Source: Clostridium cylindrosporum DSM 605
GTDB taxonomy: Bacteria > Bacillota > Clostridia > Clostridiales > Caloramatoraceae
Direction of reading: 5' to 3'
Assembly: GCF_001047375.1 (NCBI RefSeq)
Contig: NZ_LFVU01000028.1
Location: 124,001 to 188,000 of the forward strand
Length of the DNA stretch: 64,000 nt
Position numbers and translations under genes: made by a program. Below the pieces are notes generated by a model. That model did not search any database. It had not been told where the DNA came from and saw nothing but the letters and a program-made list of their open reading frames with translations. This document shows, in pieces, positions 36,955-46,585 of the stretch (the first letter of the stretch is position 1; each line of letters begins with the position of its first letter).

Positions 36955-37395
36955 TTAAATATAGTACATTATATCAACTTCCCCATGTATCTCTCTGTAT
37001 CTTCTAACTAGATCCTCAAGTGTCATAACTGACACTACCCCATCAATAGCCTCATTCATTTTATCCCATACATTTATTTTTATACAATGTCTTAGTAAAT
37101 TGTTTTTATCATACTCAACGTTTTCTATAACAGAAATATCACCCTCTAATGTAGATAAAACATCCTTTACTGTTATTTCAGCAGCATCCTTTGATAAGGC
37201 GTACCCCCCTTGAGCACCTTTAATACTTTTTACAAGTCCTGCTTTTTTAAGTGCTGAAAAAACCTGTTCTAAATATCTTTCTGAAATACCTTGTCTATCA
37301 GCTATTGTATGAAGTGGCAGGTAATCGCCTTTAGAATTAGCTGCGAGATCTATCATAGCACGAAGGCCATATCTCCCCTTTGTAGATAGCTTCAT
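36955..37395 (-). CDS. Rrf2 family regulator, CymR-like
   Basis: The 146-residue protein begins MKLSTKGRYGLRAMIDLA, with a winged helix-turn-helix (GISERYLEQVFSALKKAGLVKS) and GAQGGYALSK. It has a single cysteine (Cys104), so it cannot bind an IscR-type cluster by three cysteines. It ends MYYI, like Bacillus CymR, the regulator of cysteine metabolism. The frame opens with a GTG at 37404, but GAGGTG before the ATG at 37395 sets the start. It lies 54 bases before metY and 27 after the second Rrf2 gene; a sulfur-responsive role is inferred. Confidence 0.85.
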   Translation of the reverse strand: MKLSTKGRYGLRAMIDLAANSKGDYLPLHTIADRQGISERYLEQVFSALKKAGLVKSIKGAQGGYALSKDAAEITVKDVLSTLEGDISVIENVEYDKNNLLRHCIKINVWDKMNEAIDGVVSVMTLEDLVRRYREIHGEVDIMYYI

Positions 37396-37422
37396 TTGTA
37401 ACACCTCAACTTTCCATAAAGT

Positions 37423-37881
37423 TTAGATAAAGTATTCAATATAATTATGCACGTTTTCATCATTTAACCTGCTATATTCTTCTACTAAATCCTTTAAAGT
37501 TATACTATCAACAGCATCGTCTACTGCAGTTTTTATGTCTACCCATACGTCCTTTGTTATACACTTATCATAAAATTCACATTTTCCATTGGTGTTTTCT
37601 GAAATGCACTTTACAGGTGATAATGATCCTTCAAGTGCTCTTAATACTTCACCTATTGTAACTTCATTAAGGGGTCTTGAGATTCTATAACCTCCTTGCC
37701 CCCCTCTAAGACTAATAACTATTTCCTTTTTCTTAAGCGCTATAAAGATATGCTCTAAATATTTTTGGGAAATCCCTTGTCTACTTGAAATAGTCTTTAA
37801 GGATACGCTATCTCCATTTCCAAATATAGCTATATCAAGTAAAGCCTCAAGACCATACCTTCCCTTTGTAGATATTTTCAT
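37423..37881 (-). CDS. Rrf2 family regulator with IscR-like cysteines
   Basis: This 152-residue paralog of the next gene starts MKISTKGRYGLEALLDIA with the same winged helix (GISQKYLEHIFIALKKKEIV). Cys92, Cys101 and Cys107 lie in the loop before ITKDVW and parallel the C92-C98-C104 cluster ligands of IscR, spaced 8 and 5 instead of 5 and 5. It may therefore sense iron-sulfur or redox state. It is first of a likely three-gene unit with the CymR-like gene and metY. The targets are unknown, and no iscS or iscU is adjacent. Confidence 0.85.
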   Translation of the reverse strand: MKISTKGRYGLEALLDIAIFGNGDSVSLKTISSRQGISQKYLEHIFIALKKKEIVISLRGGQGGYRISRPLNEVTIGEVLRALEGSLSPVKCISENTNGKCEFYDKCITKDVWVDIKTAVDDAVDSITLKDLVEEYSRLNDENVHNYIEYFI

Positions 37882-37913
37882 CTCTTACCTCCAAAGAATT
37901 AATTCCTACTAAA

Positions 37914-37942
37914 TCTATATGTTAAATAAATAGTACAACCAA
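37914..37942 (-). promoter_or_regulatory. Predicted promoter of the Rrf2-metY unit
   Basis: TTGGTT (37937-37942) and TATAGA (37914-37919), read on the minus strand, are 17 bases apart and lie about 35 bases before the first Rrf2 start codon. Confidence 0.45.
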
Positions 37943-38007
37943 AAATTAACTGTGTCAATAAGCAAAACTTAATTTTCCTTAAACTTCATCACTCTAATTG
38001 AAAAATA

Positions 38008-38045
38008 TTAAAAAAGAGTCTTAATTTTACATATTAAGACTCTTT
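38008..38045 (-). terminator. Terminator of the trp operon
   Basis: AAAGAGTCTTAAT (38013-38025) pairs with ATTAAGACTCTTT (38033-38045) around a 7-base loop, followed on the minus strand by a T run. Confidence 0.88.
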
Positions 38046-38070
38046 GCAATTATGTCTATAAAACATAATT

Positions 38071-38838
38071 TTATGCATCAATTAACTTTTTAATATCCTG
38101 AAATTTATTTTCATTTATAAGTTTTATGATTTGACTTCCAACTATAACACCATCACAATTCTTTTTCATTTCACGTGCTTTTTCTGGAGTAGATACCCCA
38201 AATCCTGCAAGTACAGGTACACTTGAAATTGATTTTACCCTTTGTAATAACTCTGTCGCACCACTTGATATTTTATCCATTTTGCCTGTAACTCCAAGTA
38301 TATTAACTGAATAAACAAATCCACTTGCTAAGTTACATATTTTCTCTATTCTCTCCACAGTTGATGTTAAAGTAACAAGTGGAATAAATGATATTCCTCT
38401 TTTATCAGCTTCATCTTTAACAATTGAAGACTCTTCAATAGGAACATCTGGAATAATTACTCCGTCCACTCCTGCTTCTGAAGCCTTTAAAAAGAATTCT
38501 TCAACACCTAGTGAAAGAATTGGATTTAGGTATGTCATTATAACTATTGGAATTTGGCTTGATTTTCTAATATCAGCAGTTAAACTTAAAACATCTTTTA
38601 TGGACACCCCATTTTTAAGTGCTTTTATTCCTGCTTTTTGTATGATTTCACCATCAGCTGCTGGATCTGAAAATGGTACTCCAAGCTCAATTAAATCTGC
38701 TCCCAATTCTTCAAGTTTTAATACGTCTTGTTTTGTTTTCTCAAGTGAATTCTCACCTGACATAAGATATGCAACAAATGCTTTTTTATTTTTCTCTTTT
38801 AGAGTCTCAAAAAGGCTCTCTATCCTATTTTTGCTCAT
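38071..38838 (-). CDS. trpA: Tryptophan synthase alpha subunit
   Basis: The 255-residue TIM barrel cleaves indoleglycerol phosphate to indole. Catalytic Glu and Asp lie in [26 protein letters not shown] and VIVGSQII are family segments. It is the last trp gene; its start overlaps trpB by 14 bases, which couples the two subunits of the complex. Confidence 0.97.
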   Translation of the reverse strand: MSKNRIESLFETLKEKNKKAFVAYLMSGENSLEKTKQDVLKLEELGADLIELGVPFSDPAADGEIIQKAGIKALKNGVSIKDVLSLTADIRKSSQIPIVIMTYLNPILSLGVEEFFLKASEAGVDGVIIPDVPIEESSIVKDEADKRGISFIPLVTLTSTVERIEKICNLASGFVYSVNILGVTGKMDKISSGATELLQRVKSISSVPVLAGFGVSTPEKAREMKKNCDGVIVGSQIIKLINENKFQDIKKLIDA

Positions 38839-40024
38839 TTTCTTCCTCCACTAAATAACTTAACCTTTCAACGTCCTTATCACCTCTACCTGATAAGCAA
38901 ATTATTATAATTTTATCTTTATCCATTGTCTTAGCAAGTTTCACTGCATAATCTACTGCATGAGCAGATTCTATAGCTGGAATAATTCCCTCAAGCTTCG
39001 TTAATGTTTTGAATCCTTCTATTGCATCATCATCTGTAGCAATTACATATTTCGCTCTATCAGTTTTTGCAAGTAAGCAGTGTTCTGGTCCAACTCCTGG
39101 ATAGTCAAGTCCTGCTGATATTGAATATGGCTCTATTATTTGACCATTTTCATCTTGAATTAATAACATCTTAGAACCATGAAGTACTCCAACTCTACCA
39201 TATGCTACAGTAGCAGCGTGTTTATCAGGCCCTAACCCTCCAGGCTCAACTCCATAAAGTGCAACTTCAGCATCCTTAATAAATGGGTGAAAAATTCCTA
39301 TTGAATTACTTCCACCTCCCACACATGCCACAATTGCGTCAGGCAGTTTTCCCTCTGCCTCTAATATTTGTTTCTTTGATTCTTTACCAATTATACTTTG
39401 GAAGTCTCTAACTATCTCTGGGAATGGATGAGGTCCTACTACACTTCCTATACAATAATGAGTATCCTCTGAACATTCTACCCAATATCTTAAAGCTTCA
39501 TTAACAGCATCTTTAAGTGTTCCATTACCTGATGTTACCTCTACAACCTCTGCACCAAGCATTCTCATTCTAAATACGTTTAGTGCTTGTCTTTTTACAT
39601 CCTCTTCTCCCATGAAAACCTTACATTCAAGACCGATCAGTGCACATGCAGTAGCTGTAGCAACTCCATGTTGTCCTGCACCAGTTTCAGCAACAACCTT
39701 CTTCTTACCCATTCTTTTGGTCATTAGACATTGTCCTAGTGCATTATTAATTTTATGTGCCCCTGTATGATTAAGATCTTCTCTTTTTAGATATATCTTA
39801 GCCCCACCTGCATATTTTGTTAGGTTTTCAGCATAGTATAGTGGAGTTTCTCTACCAACATAGTTTTTTAAATAGTATTCAAATTCTTTAATAAATTCCT
39901 CATCACTTTTAATTTCTTTATAAATTTTCTCAAGTTCTAGAACAGGCTTAATTAGAACCTCAGGAACAAATCTTCCACCAAATTCACCATAGTATCCTTC
40001 TTTTGGATAGTTATAATCTTTCAT
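38825..40024 (-). CDS. trpB: Tryptophan synthase beta subunit
   Basis: This 399-residue PLP subunit joins indole and serine. Lys in [15 protein letters not shown] binds PLP, and GGGSNSIG binds the cofactor phosphate; the catalytic Glu sits in [11 protein letters not shown]. The N-terminus [13 protein letters not shown] marks the TrpB1 type that pairs with TrpA. It lies 10 bases downstream of trpF. Confidence 0.98.
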   Translation of the reverse strand: MKDYNYPKEGYYGEFGGRFVPEVLIKPVLELEKIYKEIKSDEEFIKEFEYYLKNYVGRETPLYYAENLTKYAGGAKIYLKREDLNHTGAHKINNALGQCLMTKRMGKKKVVAETGAGQHGVATATACALIGLECKVFMGEEDVKRQALNVFRMRMLGAEVVEVTSGNGTLKDAVNEALRYWVECSEDTHYCIGSVVGPHPFPEIVRDFQSIIGKESKKQILEAEGKLPDAIVACVGGGSNSIGIFHPFIKDAEVALYGVEPGGLGPDKHAATVAYGRVGVLHGSKMLLIQDENGQIIEPYSISAGLDYPGVGPEHCLLAKTDRAKYVIATDDDAIEGFKTLTKLEGIIPAIESAHAVDYAVKLAKTMDKDKIIIICLSGRGDKDVERLSYLVEEENEQK

Positions 40025-40034
40025 ATTAATCCTC

Positions 40035-40658
40035 CTACTTAGTTTCTTTAACTAATGATATAAATTCCTTAATTAAAGCCTCATCTTTATTATAGTTTAT
40101 CTCAACACCTGAACTTACATCAATCATAAAGGGATTTACTTCCCTAATTGCTTCCTCTACATTTGAAATGTTAAGTCCTCCTGCTAGGATTAACCTATCC
40201 TTTATATAGGTAGGTAAATCCTTTAGCATATCCCAATCAAAGACTTTTCCTTCTCCACCTCTGTATTTTTCGCATTTTGCATCGAATAAATATCCATAAA
40301 GGTTCCTGTATTCATATGCCTTTTCTATATCAGATCTTTCTTTAATTGAAAAAGCCTTAATAACTGGAAGTTTGATTTTTTCGCAGTATTCCTTACTTTC
40401 GTCTCCATGAAGCTGAACTATATCAAGTCCTACCTTATTTACATAGTTCATAAGAGATTCTATTGGTTCGTTTACAAAAACTCCAATTTTCAAAATATCC
40501 TTTGGTAAGTCCTTTGAAATGTTAACTGCTTCACTAAGTGTTAACTGTCTTTTACTTTTAGCAAACACAAGTCCTATAGCATCTCCACCTGCGGCATATA
40601 CACATTTTCCTATTTCAGGACTTTTTATTCCGCATACCTTAACTAGAGTATTACACAT
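40035..40658 (-). CDS. trpF: Phosphoribosylanthranilate isomerase
   Basis: This 207-residue barrel enzyme carries out the third step of the tryptophan branch. The VKVCGIK segment near residues 7-13 contains the catalytic Cys, and [18 protein letters not shown] (with IDVSSGVE after) are present. It overlaps trpC by 8 bases. Confidence 0.96.
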   Translation of the reverse strand: MCNTLVKVCGIKSPEIGKCVYAAGGDAIGLVFAKSKRQLTLSEAVNISKDLPKDILKIGVFVNEPIESLMNYVNKVGLDIVQLHGDESKEYCEKIKLPVIKAFSIKERSDIEKAYEYRNLYGYLFDAKCEKYRGGEGKVFDWDMLKDLPTYIKDRLILAGGLNISNVEEAIREVNPFMIDVSSGVEINYNKDEALIKEFISLVKETK

Positions 40659-41400
40659 TTTTTTCTATCCTTAATCCATTAAAACTTTCATCTAAATTAT
40701 TTGACTTTACAAATCCTTCCCCAACAAGAACTGCATCTATTTTAGCTTTGCTTAAAGTTTCTATATCCTCTTTACTTGTAATTCCACTTTCACTTATTAA
40801 TATAGCACCAGATTCTTTAATCATTTGGGCTAACTTTAACGTTATACTTATATCTGTCTTAAATGTTTTTAAGTCCCTGTTATTAACTCCTATAATTCTT
40901 GGTGAAATCTTAAGAGCCCTTTTAACTTCCTCTTCATTATGAACTTCAACTATAACATCTAAATCCAAGCTTCTTGCGTAATCGTAAAGTTCCTTTAATG
41001 ATTCATCACTAAGTGCAGCGACTATTAAAAGTATTATATCTGCACCTGTTAGCTTTGCATAATCAATTTGAACCTTATCTATAACGAAATCCTTGCAAAG
41101 TACAGGAATATTAACACTTTCACGAACCATTCTTAAATCTTCAAATGAACCTTTAAAATACTTACTATCTGTTAAAACTGATACTGCTGTAGCTCCAAGT
41201 CTTTCATATTCACTAGATAGTGTTCTCGGGTCAAGATTTATATTCAAATCTCCCTTTGATGGAGATGCTCTTTTAACCTCAGATATTATACTTACATATG
41301 GATTGTTTTTAACCTTTTCTACAAAGGAAATAGGCTTTCTTTTAAATGCTTCAACTATGCTTTTTTTGTATTCAATTATTTCATCTAATATATTTCTCAT
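40651..41400 (-). CDS. trpC: Indole-3-glycerol phosphate synthase
   Basis: This 249-residue barrel enzyme closes the indole ring. Seen are SIISEVKRASPSKGDL (catalytic Glu and Lys), VLCKDFVID (catalytic Lys), IGVNNRDL and ISESGI. It is a stand-alone TrpC, not fused to TrpF. Its start overlaps the trpD end by one base. Confidence 0.97.
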   Translation of the reverse strand: MRNILDEIIEYKKSIVEAFKRKPISFVEKVKNNPYVSIISEVKRASPSKGDLNINLDPRTLSSEYERLGATAVSVLTDSKYFKGSFEDLRMVRESVNIPVLCKDFVIDKVQIDYAKLTGADIILLIVAALSDESLKELYDYARSLDLDVIVEVHNEEEVKRALKISPRIIGVNNRDLKTFKTDISITLKLAQMIKESGAILISESGITSKEDIETLSKAKIDAVLVGEGFVKSNNLDESFNGLRIEKNV

Positions 41401-42416
41401 TATCGATTACTCTCCTTAGCAAGTAAATTAAGTTTATTTATTGCCTTTCCTGAATCTATAGACTCTGTTGCTATTTCAACCCCTTCTTTAATATCCCTTA
41501 CGAAGTTTGATGCAAGAAGGCCTAGTGCCGCATTAAATATAACAATATCTCTATGGGCTCCCTTTTTACCATTTAATATGTCTAATGTGATTTTAGCATT
41601 TTCCTTAGGTGTACCACCTTTAAGTTCAGAGTTCTTAATAGTATTAAATCCAAAATCACTTCCACTTATATATTTTTCTTCTACAATTCCATCTCTCAGC
41701 ACCGCAATATAGTTTTCTCCTTCAAGTGATGCTTCATCCATTCCGCCAAAACCATTAACTACTATTGCATTTTTTCTACCTAAAATTGATAAAATACTAG
41801 CTATTTTAGGTACAAGCTCCCTTCTATATATACCAAGGAGCTGCCCATCTAAATCAAATGGGTTTGTAAGTGGCCCAAGTAAATTGAAAACTGTTGGTAC
41901 CTGAAGATTCACTCTTGTTTGCATAACATTTTTCATAAGAGGATGCATCTTAGGTGCAAATAAAAATACTATCCCAACTTCTTCAAGTATATTTTCAATT
42001 CTAGAAGCGTCTAAATCTATTTTAACACCAAGCTCACTTAAAAGATCACTACTTCCACTTTTACTACTTATTGATCTATTTCCATGCTTTGCAACCTTAA
42101 GTCCTGCACCTGCTAAAACAAAAGATGCAGTTGTTGATATATTAAATGTTCCAAGGTTATCTCCACCGGTTCCACAATTATCAATTATAAATCCATTAAC
42201 CCCTTTGAACCTTGTACCAACTTCCCTCATTCCACTTGCCATTCCGGCGATTTCATTATCAATTTCTCCCTTTGTTCTAAGTGATAAAAGAAACGCCCCA
42301 ATTTCTGCCTCTGTTACATCACCACTTAATATGTGCTTACTAACCTCTTTTGCTTCTTCAAAGCTTAAATCATTTTTTTCTGATATTTTTAGTAGATACT
42401 CTCTTAAAATCCCCAT
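41400..42416 (-). CDS. trpD: Anthranilate phosphoribosyltransferase
   Basis: This 338-residue enzyme adds PRPP to anthranilate. DNCGTGGDNLGTFNIS holds the PRPP-binding GTGGD motif, KHGNRSISSKSGSSD the anthranilate and phosphate site, and VNGFGGMDE follows. It is separate from trpG here; some bacteria fuse them. The gap to trpG is 16 bases. Confidence 0.97.
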   Translation of the reverse strand: MGILREYLLKISEKNDLSFEEAKEVSKHILSGDVTEAEIGAFLLSLRTKGEIDNEIAGMASGMREVGTRFKGVNGFIIDNCGTGGDNLGTFNISTTASFVLAGAGLKVAKHGNRSISSKSGSSDLLSELGVKIDLDASRIENILEEVGIVFLFAPKMHPLMKNVMQTRVNLQVPTVFNLLGPLTNPFDLDGQLLGIYRRELVPKIASILSILGRKNAIVVNGFGGMDEASLEGENYIAVLRDGIVEEKYISGSDFGFNTIKNSELKGGTPKENAKITLDILNGKKGAHRDIVIFNAALGLLASNFVRDIKEGVEIATESIDSGKAINKLNLLAKESNR

Positions 42417-42432
42417 ATTATCCCCTCCTAAA

Positions 42433-43005
42433 CTACCTTATAAGATTTATAAAGTTCTCAATTATCTTCATACCATCTTCAGTGAAAATTGATTCTGGAT
42501 GAAACTGTACCCCATGAAGTGGATATTTCTTATGACATATTCCCATTATTTCATCATCATCTTCTGATTTTGCTGTAACCTCAAATTCATCTAGGGTAGA
42601 ATCTTTAGATATAACTAAGGAGTGATATCTCATAACTCTTAAAGGCTTATTTATGCCAGTAAAAAGCCCCTTACCATCATGATTTATATTCGATGTTTTT
42701 CCGTGCATTATTTTTTCAGCTCTTATAACTTCTCCCCCAAAAACCTCTCCTATTGCTTGATGTCCAAGACAAATTCCAAGTATAGGAGTAGTTTTATAAA
42801 ATTCCTTAATAACATCCATTGAAATTCCCGCATCCTTAGGAGTTTTAGGCCCTGGAGATATTATTATTCCTCTTGGATTTAACATTTTTATTTCATCTAT
42901 TGTTATTTCGTTATTTCTATATATTTTTATATCCTTATAAAGATTACCTATATATTGATAAACATTGTAAGTAAATGAATCAAAGTTATCTATTATTAAA
43001 ATCAT
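42433..43005 (-). CDS. trpG: Anthranilate synthase, glutamine amidotransferase subunit
   Basis: This 190-residue class I amidotransferase supplies ammonia to TrpE. The triad is Cys in PILGICLGHQAIGE and His/Glu in GVQFHPESI. The start is ILIIDNFDSFTYN. In many Firmicutes such a subunit also serves p-aminobenzoate synthesis; no pabB is visible here, so TrpG may supply both branches. It overlaps trpE by 4 bases (ATGA). Confidence 0.96.
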   Translation of the reverse strand: MILIIDNFDSFTYNVYQYIGNLYKDIKIYRNNEITIDEIKMLNPRGIIISPGPKTPKDAGISMDVIKEFYKTTPILGICLGHQAIGEVFGGEVIRAEKIMHGKTSNINHDGKGLFTGINKPLRVMRYHSLVISKDSTLDEFEVTAKSEDDDEIMGICHKKYPLHGVQFHPESIFTEDGMKIIENFINLIR

Positions 43006-44423
43006 CCCATTACCTCCATAACTCCAAGAGCCTTATTATAGGTTTCAAAGTATTCATTTTCTTCTATTGAGTCATAAACAACACCTGCGCCTGCTTGAAC
43101 ATATGCAATACTGTCTTTTAACAAAGCGGTTCTGATTGCTATAGCAAAATCTATATCTCCATTGAAAGAAATATAGCCTACTGCACCACCATATACCCCT
43201 CTTTTATCTTCTTCCAGCTCATTAATAATTTCCATTGCACGAATTTTTGGTGCTCCAGAGAGTGTTCCTGCAGGGAATACTGACTTAAATCCTTCTAATG
43301 GATGAATATCTTTTTTTATCTTGCCACTTACCATAGCTGTTAAATGTATCACTCTAGAGTACTTTTGAGGATTAAGCATACTTTCTACCTTAACACTTCC
43401 AATTTCACTAACCCTACCTACATCATTTCTTCCAAGGTCAACAAGCATTAAGTGTTCTGCAACTTCTTTTTCATCATTTAAAAGCCCTTCGATAATTTTT
43501 TCATCTTCTAAGTCATTATTTCCTCTTTTTCTAGTTCCAGCTATGGGATTTGTTTTTATAATTCCGTCTTTCACACTAATTAAGCTTTCAGGTGAAGATC
43601 CTAAAACCTTAAATTCATCGTATTCAATATAAAACATATATGATGAAGGATTAGCCCTTCTTAACTTTCTATATATAGAAAATTCATCCGAAGTAAATTT
43701 ACCTGAAAATCTTTGTGAAAGTACAACCTGAAATATATCTCCATTTTTAATATATTCCTTTGCAGTAGTTACCATTTTCTCAAATTGTGACTTTTCCATA
43801 TTACTATTAAATTCTATTTTTTCACCTTGATCTATAGACTTTATATCTCTATTTGTTGTAATTTCTTTTTCAAGACTACTAAATTCTTTCTCTATTTCCT
43901 CATATAAAGGATTATCTTCATCAGCTAAAATAGTTTTTGCAAAATAAACAGTATCCATTAGATGGTCAAATATTATATAGTTTTTATAAAACATCATATA
44001 AAAATCAGGAACATTCAATGTATCTCTCTTAGCATCTGCAATATTTTCATAGTTCTTTTTCATATCATATCCAAAGTAACCTATAGCTCCTCCTAAAAAC
44101 GGAAAGTCACTTTTTATATCTTTATTTGTTTCAATCTTTAAATACTCTAAAGGATCTATATTTAAAGTCTCGCTTCCTTTTTCATCTACAATATTTATAA
44201 TATCTTTCTCACCATAAACTTTTTTATATGGAGTTATTGCTATAATAGAATATCTAGACTTATTTCCATCTTTTCCTATACTTTCAAGTAGAGCTTTGTT
44301 CTTACTTGTTAGGTTCTGAAAAACTCCAATAGGCGTTAATTCATCTCCATTAATAGCATTAGTTATAATAAAATTTTTCTTATTCTTTAGTAAGGTATTA
44401 AACTCATCTTTACTTATATTCAA
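43002..44423 (-). CDS. trpE: Anthranilate synthase component I
   Basis: The 473-residue protein converts chorismate to anthranilate. The chorismate-binding core has GDIFQVVLSQRF, TNPIAGTRKRG, DLGRNDVGRV and FPAGTLSGAPKIRAMEII, then GAVGYIS. The N-terminal domain has LTPIGVFQNL with a possible tryptophan feedback site (LLESIGK). The frame opens at TTG 44441, but GAGGGG six bases before the TTG at 44423 gives MNISKDEFNTL, a typical start. A tryptophan T-box leader precedes it. Confidence 0.97.
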   Translation of the reverse strand: MNISKDEFNTLLKNKKNFIITNAINGDELTPIGVFQNLTSKNKALLESIGKDGNKSRYSIIAITPYKKVYGEKDIINIVDEKGSETLNIDPLEYLKIETNKDIKSDFPFLGGAIGYFGYDMKKNYENIADAKRDTLNVPDFYMMFYKNYIIFDHLMDTVYFAKTILADEDNPLYEEIEKEFSSLEKEITTNRDIKSIDQGEKIEFNSNMEKSQFEKMVTTAKEYIKNGDIFQVVLSQRFSGKFTSDEFSIYRKLRRANPSSYMFYIEYDEFKVLGSSPESLISVKDGIIKTNPIAGTRKRGNNDLEDEKIIEGLLNDEKEVAEHLMLVDLGRNDVGRVSEIGSVKVESMLNPQKYSRVIHLTAMVSGKIKKDIHPLEGFKSVFPAGTLSGAPKIRAMEIINELEEDKRGVYGGAVGYISFNGDIDFAIAIRTALLKDSIAYVQAGAGVVYDSIEENEYFETYNKALGVMEVMG

Positions 44424-44443
44424 AACAATCCCCTCTTTCAAAA

Positions 44444-44735
44444 AAATAAAAGCCCTCTATAGGTTATATACCTATAGAGGGCGATGTATACTAACGCGGT
44501 GCCACCTCTAATTAAATGCAAAAGCACTTATCTCAAATTCAGATACAGAAAAAACTATTTTCGATATCCTATCCCTTTAACGGTGGAAGCCGTGTCCCCT
44601 ACTTTCATAATGATTTCAGTTTCCTCTCGTAAGTCCATTCAACATTCCTTTGAAATCGATTCACACCATCCATCGACTCTCTGCGTTCTCCAAAATGCCT
44701 ACTTCTCTTACTCAACGATTTGAAAATATTTCAAT
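44444..44735 (-). promoter_or_regulatory. T-box riboswitch for tryptophan tRNA
   Basis: On the minus strand the conserved T-box AGGTGGCACCGCG occupies 44495-44507. It is followed by the terminator stem GCCCTCTATAGGT (44470-44482 on the plus-strand map) with its complement (44452-44464) and a T run. The stem I region has the usual AGAGAGTCGATGGATGGTG segment. In the specifier loop GAATGGAC the TGG codon (44635-44637) fits tRNA-Trp. Uncharged tRNA-Trp would favour the antiterminator and switch on trpEGDCFBA. Confidence 0.93.
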
Positions 44736-44749
44736 TAATCTTTGCACTA

Positions 44750-44778
44750 ATTGTAAATGAAATATTATACAATGTCAA
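44750..44778 (-). promoter_or_regulatory. trpEp: Promoter of the trp operon
   Basis: TTGACA (44773-44778) and TACAAT (44750-44755) on the minus strand are exactly 17 bases apart. The start point near 44743 is just before the T-box leader. Confidence 0.8.
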
Positions 44779-44863
44779 CATCAATTTTTATAATTTTTAA
44801 ATATATTTTTATTTATTCTTGTTCTGTAATTAACCAATAGATATAATAAAAGTGGTGATGATT

Positions 44864-45112
44864 ATGAATTATACATATATTTTAGAATGTAATGATAAAA
44901 GCCTTTACACAGGATGGACAAATGACCTTAGTAAAAGGCTTTCTATGCATCTAAAGGGAAAAGCATCTAAATATACAAGAGCAAGACTTCCTGTAAAAAT
45001 AGTTTATTATGAACAGTTTCTTGATAAAAAAGACGCTATGAAAAGAGAATATGCAATAAAAAAGCTCACAAGAAAACAAAAACTTAAATTAATAAATTCA
45101 TTTAATAATTAA
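44864..45112 (+). CDS. GIY-YIG superfamily nuclease-like protein (YhbQ/UPF0213)
   Basis: The 82-residue protein has the GIY-YIG core as YTYILEC...SLYTGWTNDLSKRLSMH, with basic residues, and continues KYTRARLPVKIVYYEQF and AMKREYAIKKLTRKQK. This is the short stand-alone UPF0213 form, whose role (perhaps DNA repair) is unproven. The frame opens with GTG codons at 44852 and 44855; the ATG at 44864 after GGTGAT gives a standard start. A TTGTTC-17-TATAAT element lies only about 15 bases upstream, which would make its leader extremely short. Confidence 0.85.
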   Translation: MNYTYILECNDKSLYTGWTNDLSKRLSMHLKGKASKYTRARLPVKIVYYEQFLDKKDAMKREYAIKKLTRKQKLKLINSFNN

Positions 45113-45113
45113 A

Positions 45114-45143
45114 AAAGGCTGTTAACAAAAGTTAACAGCCTTT
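45114..45143. terminator. Bidirectional terminator between the GIY-YIG gene and lpdA
   Basis: AAAGGCTGTTAAC (45114-45126) pairs perfectly with GTTAACAGCCTTT (45131-45143) around AAAA. Confidence 0.88.
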
Positions 45144-45161
45144 AAAGTGCACTTATTTTAA

Positions 45162-46559
45162 TTACTTCTTTTTTGGTACCATATGAATAGCTTCGTTGTT
45201 GATTCCTAAAACAGCTTCAACAAAGCTTTCTGAAAGAGTTGGATGTGCGTGAATTGTATCCGCAATATCCTTAACCTTTAGCTTTCTTGATACAGCTAAA
45301 ACTCCTTCATGGATAAGATCTGATGCATGAGGACCTAGAATGTGAACCCCAATTATAGTGTCATCCATGTCAGCTAGTACCTTTACAAGACCTTCAGTTT
45401 CTCCAAGAGATAATGCTTTACCATTAGCGGCAAACATAAACTTAGATGCCTTGTATTCTTTACCTTCAGCCTTAAGTTCATCCTCTGAAGGTCCTATTGT
45501 TGAAAGTTCTGGGAATACGAATACACAGCTTGGAACTAAGCTATGGTCCGCATCACTTGAGTGACCCATAATTAATTCAGCAACAGTAATTCCTTGATGT
45601 GATGCAGCGTGAGCAAGCATGCTCTTTCCGTTAACATCACCTATAGCGTAGATTCCTTCAACGTTAGTTTCAAACTTATCGTTAACTTTGATTCCTCTTC
45701 CGTCGAATTCTACACCAACTTCTTCAAGTCCTATACCTTTAACAAGTGGTGTTCTACCAATTGACATAAGTACCTTGTCTGCTTCAAAAGTAACTTCGCC
45801 TTTTTTACCTTCAGCAACTACCTTTAAGCATCCATCTCCTTGTTCAATTTTTTGAATTCTTGTATGAAGTTGCATGTTTACACCCTTCTTCTTTACTGAT
45901 GCAACAAGTCTCTTTGTAAGATCTGAGTCAGCAAACTTAAGAATTCTGTCACCACTTTGAAGTACAGTTACTTCAGTTCCTAGTGAATTGAATATACCAG
46001 CAAACTCCATTCCGATAACTCCACCACCAACAACTAGAAGTCTCTTTGGAATTTCACGAAGCTCAAGTATTTCGTTACTTGTAAGAACTCCTTCTAGAGT
46101 TGCTCCTTCAATTGAAGGAATTGATGGCTCAGAACCAGTAGCTATAATAATATTCTTAGTAGTTATTTCTCTAGTTTCACCATCGTTTAGAGTAACCACA
46201 ATTGTGTTTTTATCCTTAATTGTAGCTTTTCCTGATACTAGTTCAACTCCATTAGCCTTAATAAGTTGTTCAACTCCTGTAACTAATGTACTAACTACCT
46301 TTTCTTTTCTATCATGAACTTTATTTATGTCAACTTCATATGAAGGAACGCTAATACCAAACTCGTCAATTTCATGAAGTATGTTTAGTATTTCTGCATT
46401 TCTATATAAAGCCTTTGTTGGTATACATCCTCTATTAAGACATGTACCTCCAACCTTATCCATTTCAATTATACAAGTTTTAGCGCCAAGTTGTGCAGCC
46501 TTAATACCAGCTACATATCCACCTGGGCCTCCACCAATAACAACAACATCCATTTGCAT
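45162..46559 (-). CDS. lpdA: Dihydrolipoyl dehydrogenase (glycine cleavage L protein)
   Basis: This 465-residue flavoprotein reoxidises the lipoyl arm of GcvH. It has the FAD motif VVVIGGGPGGYVAGIKAAQLG, the redox disulfide GGTCLNRGCIPTK, the NAD motif VVGGGVIGMEFA, and the His/Glu pair HAHPTLSE near the end. It is the last gene of the gcv operon, 26 bases after gcvPB, so it is dedicated to glycine cleavage. It has no lipoyl domain fused. Confidence 0.97.
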   Translation of the reverse strand: MQMDVVVIGGGPGGYVAGIKAAQLGAKTCIIEMDKVGGTCLNRGCIPTKALYRNAEILNILHEIDEFGISVPSYEVDINKVHDRKEKVVSTLVTGVEQLIKANGVELVSGKATIKDKNTIVVTLNDGETREITTKNIIIATGSEPSIPSIEGATLEGVLTSNEILELREIPKRLLVVGGGVIGMEFAGIFNSLGTEVTVLQSGDRILKFADSDLTKRLVASVKKKGVNMQLHTRIQKIEQGDGCLKVVAEGKKGEVTFEADKVLMSIGRTPLVKGIGLEEVGVEFDGRGIKVNDKFETNVEGIYAIGDVNGKSMLAHAASHQGITVAELIMGHSSDADHSLVPSCVFVFPELSTIGPSEDELKAEGKEYKASKFMFAANGKALSLGETEGLVKVLADMDDTIIGVHILGPHASDLIHEGVLAVSRKLKVKDIADTIHAHPTLSESFVEAVLGINNEAIHMVPKKK

Positions 46560-46585
46560 TAGTATTACACCTTCCTAGCTTCTAG

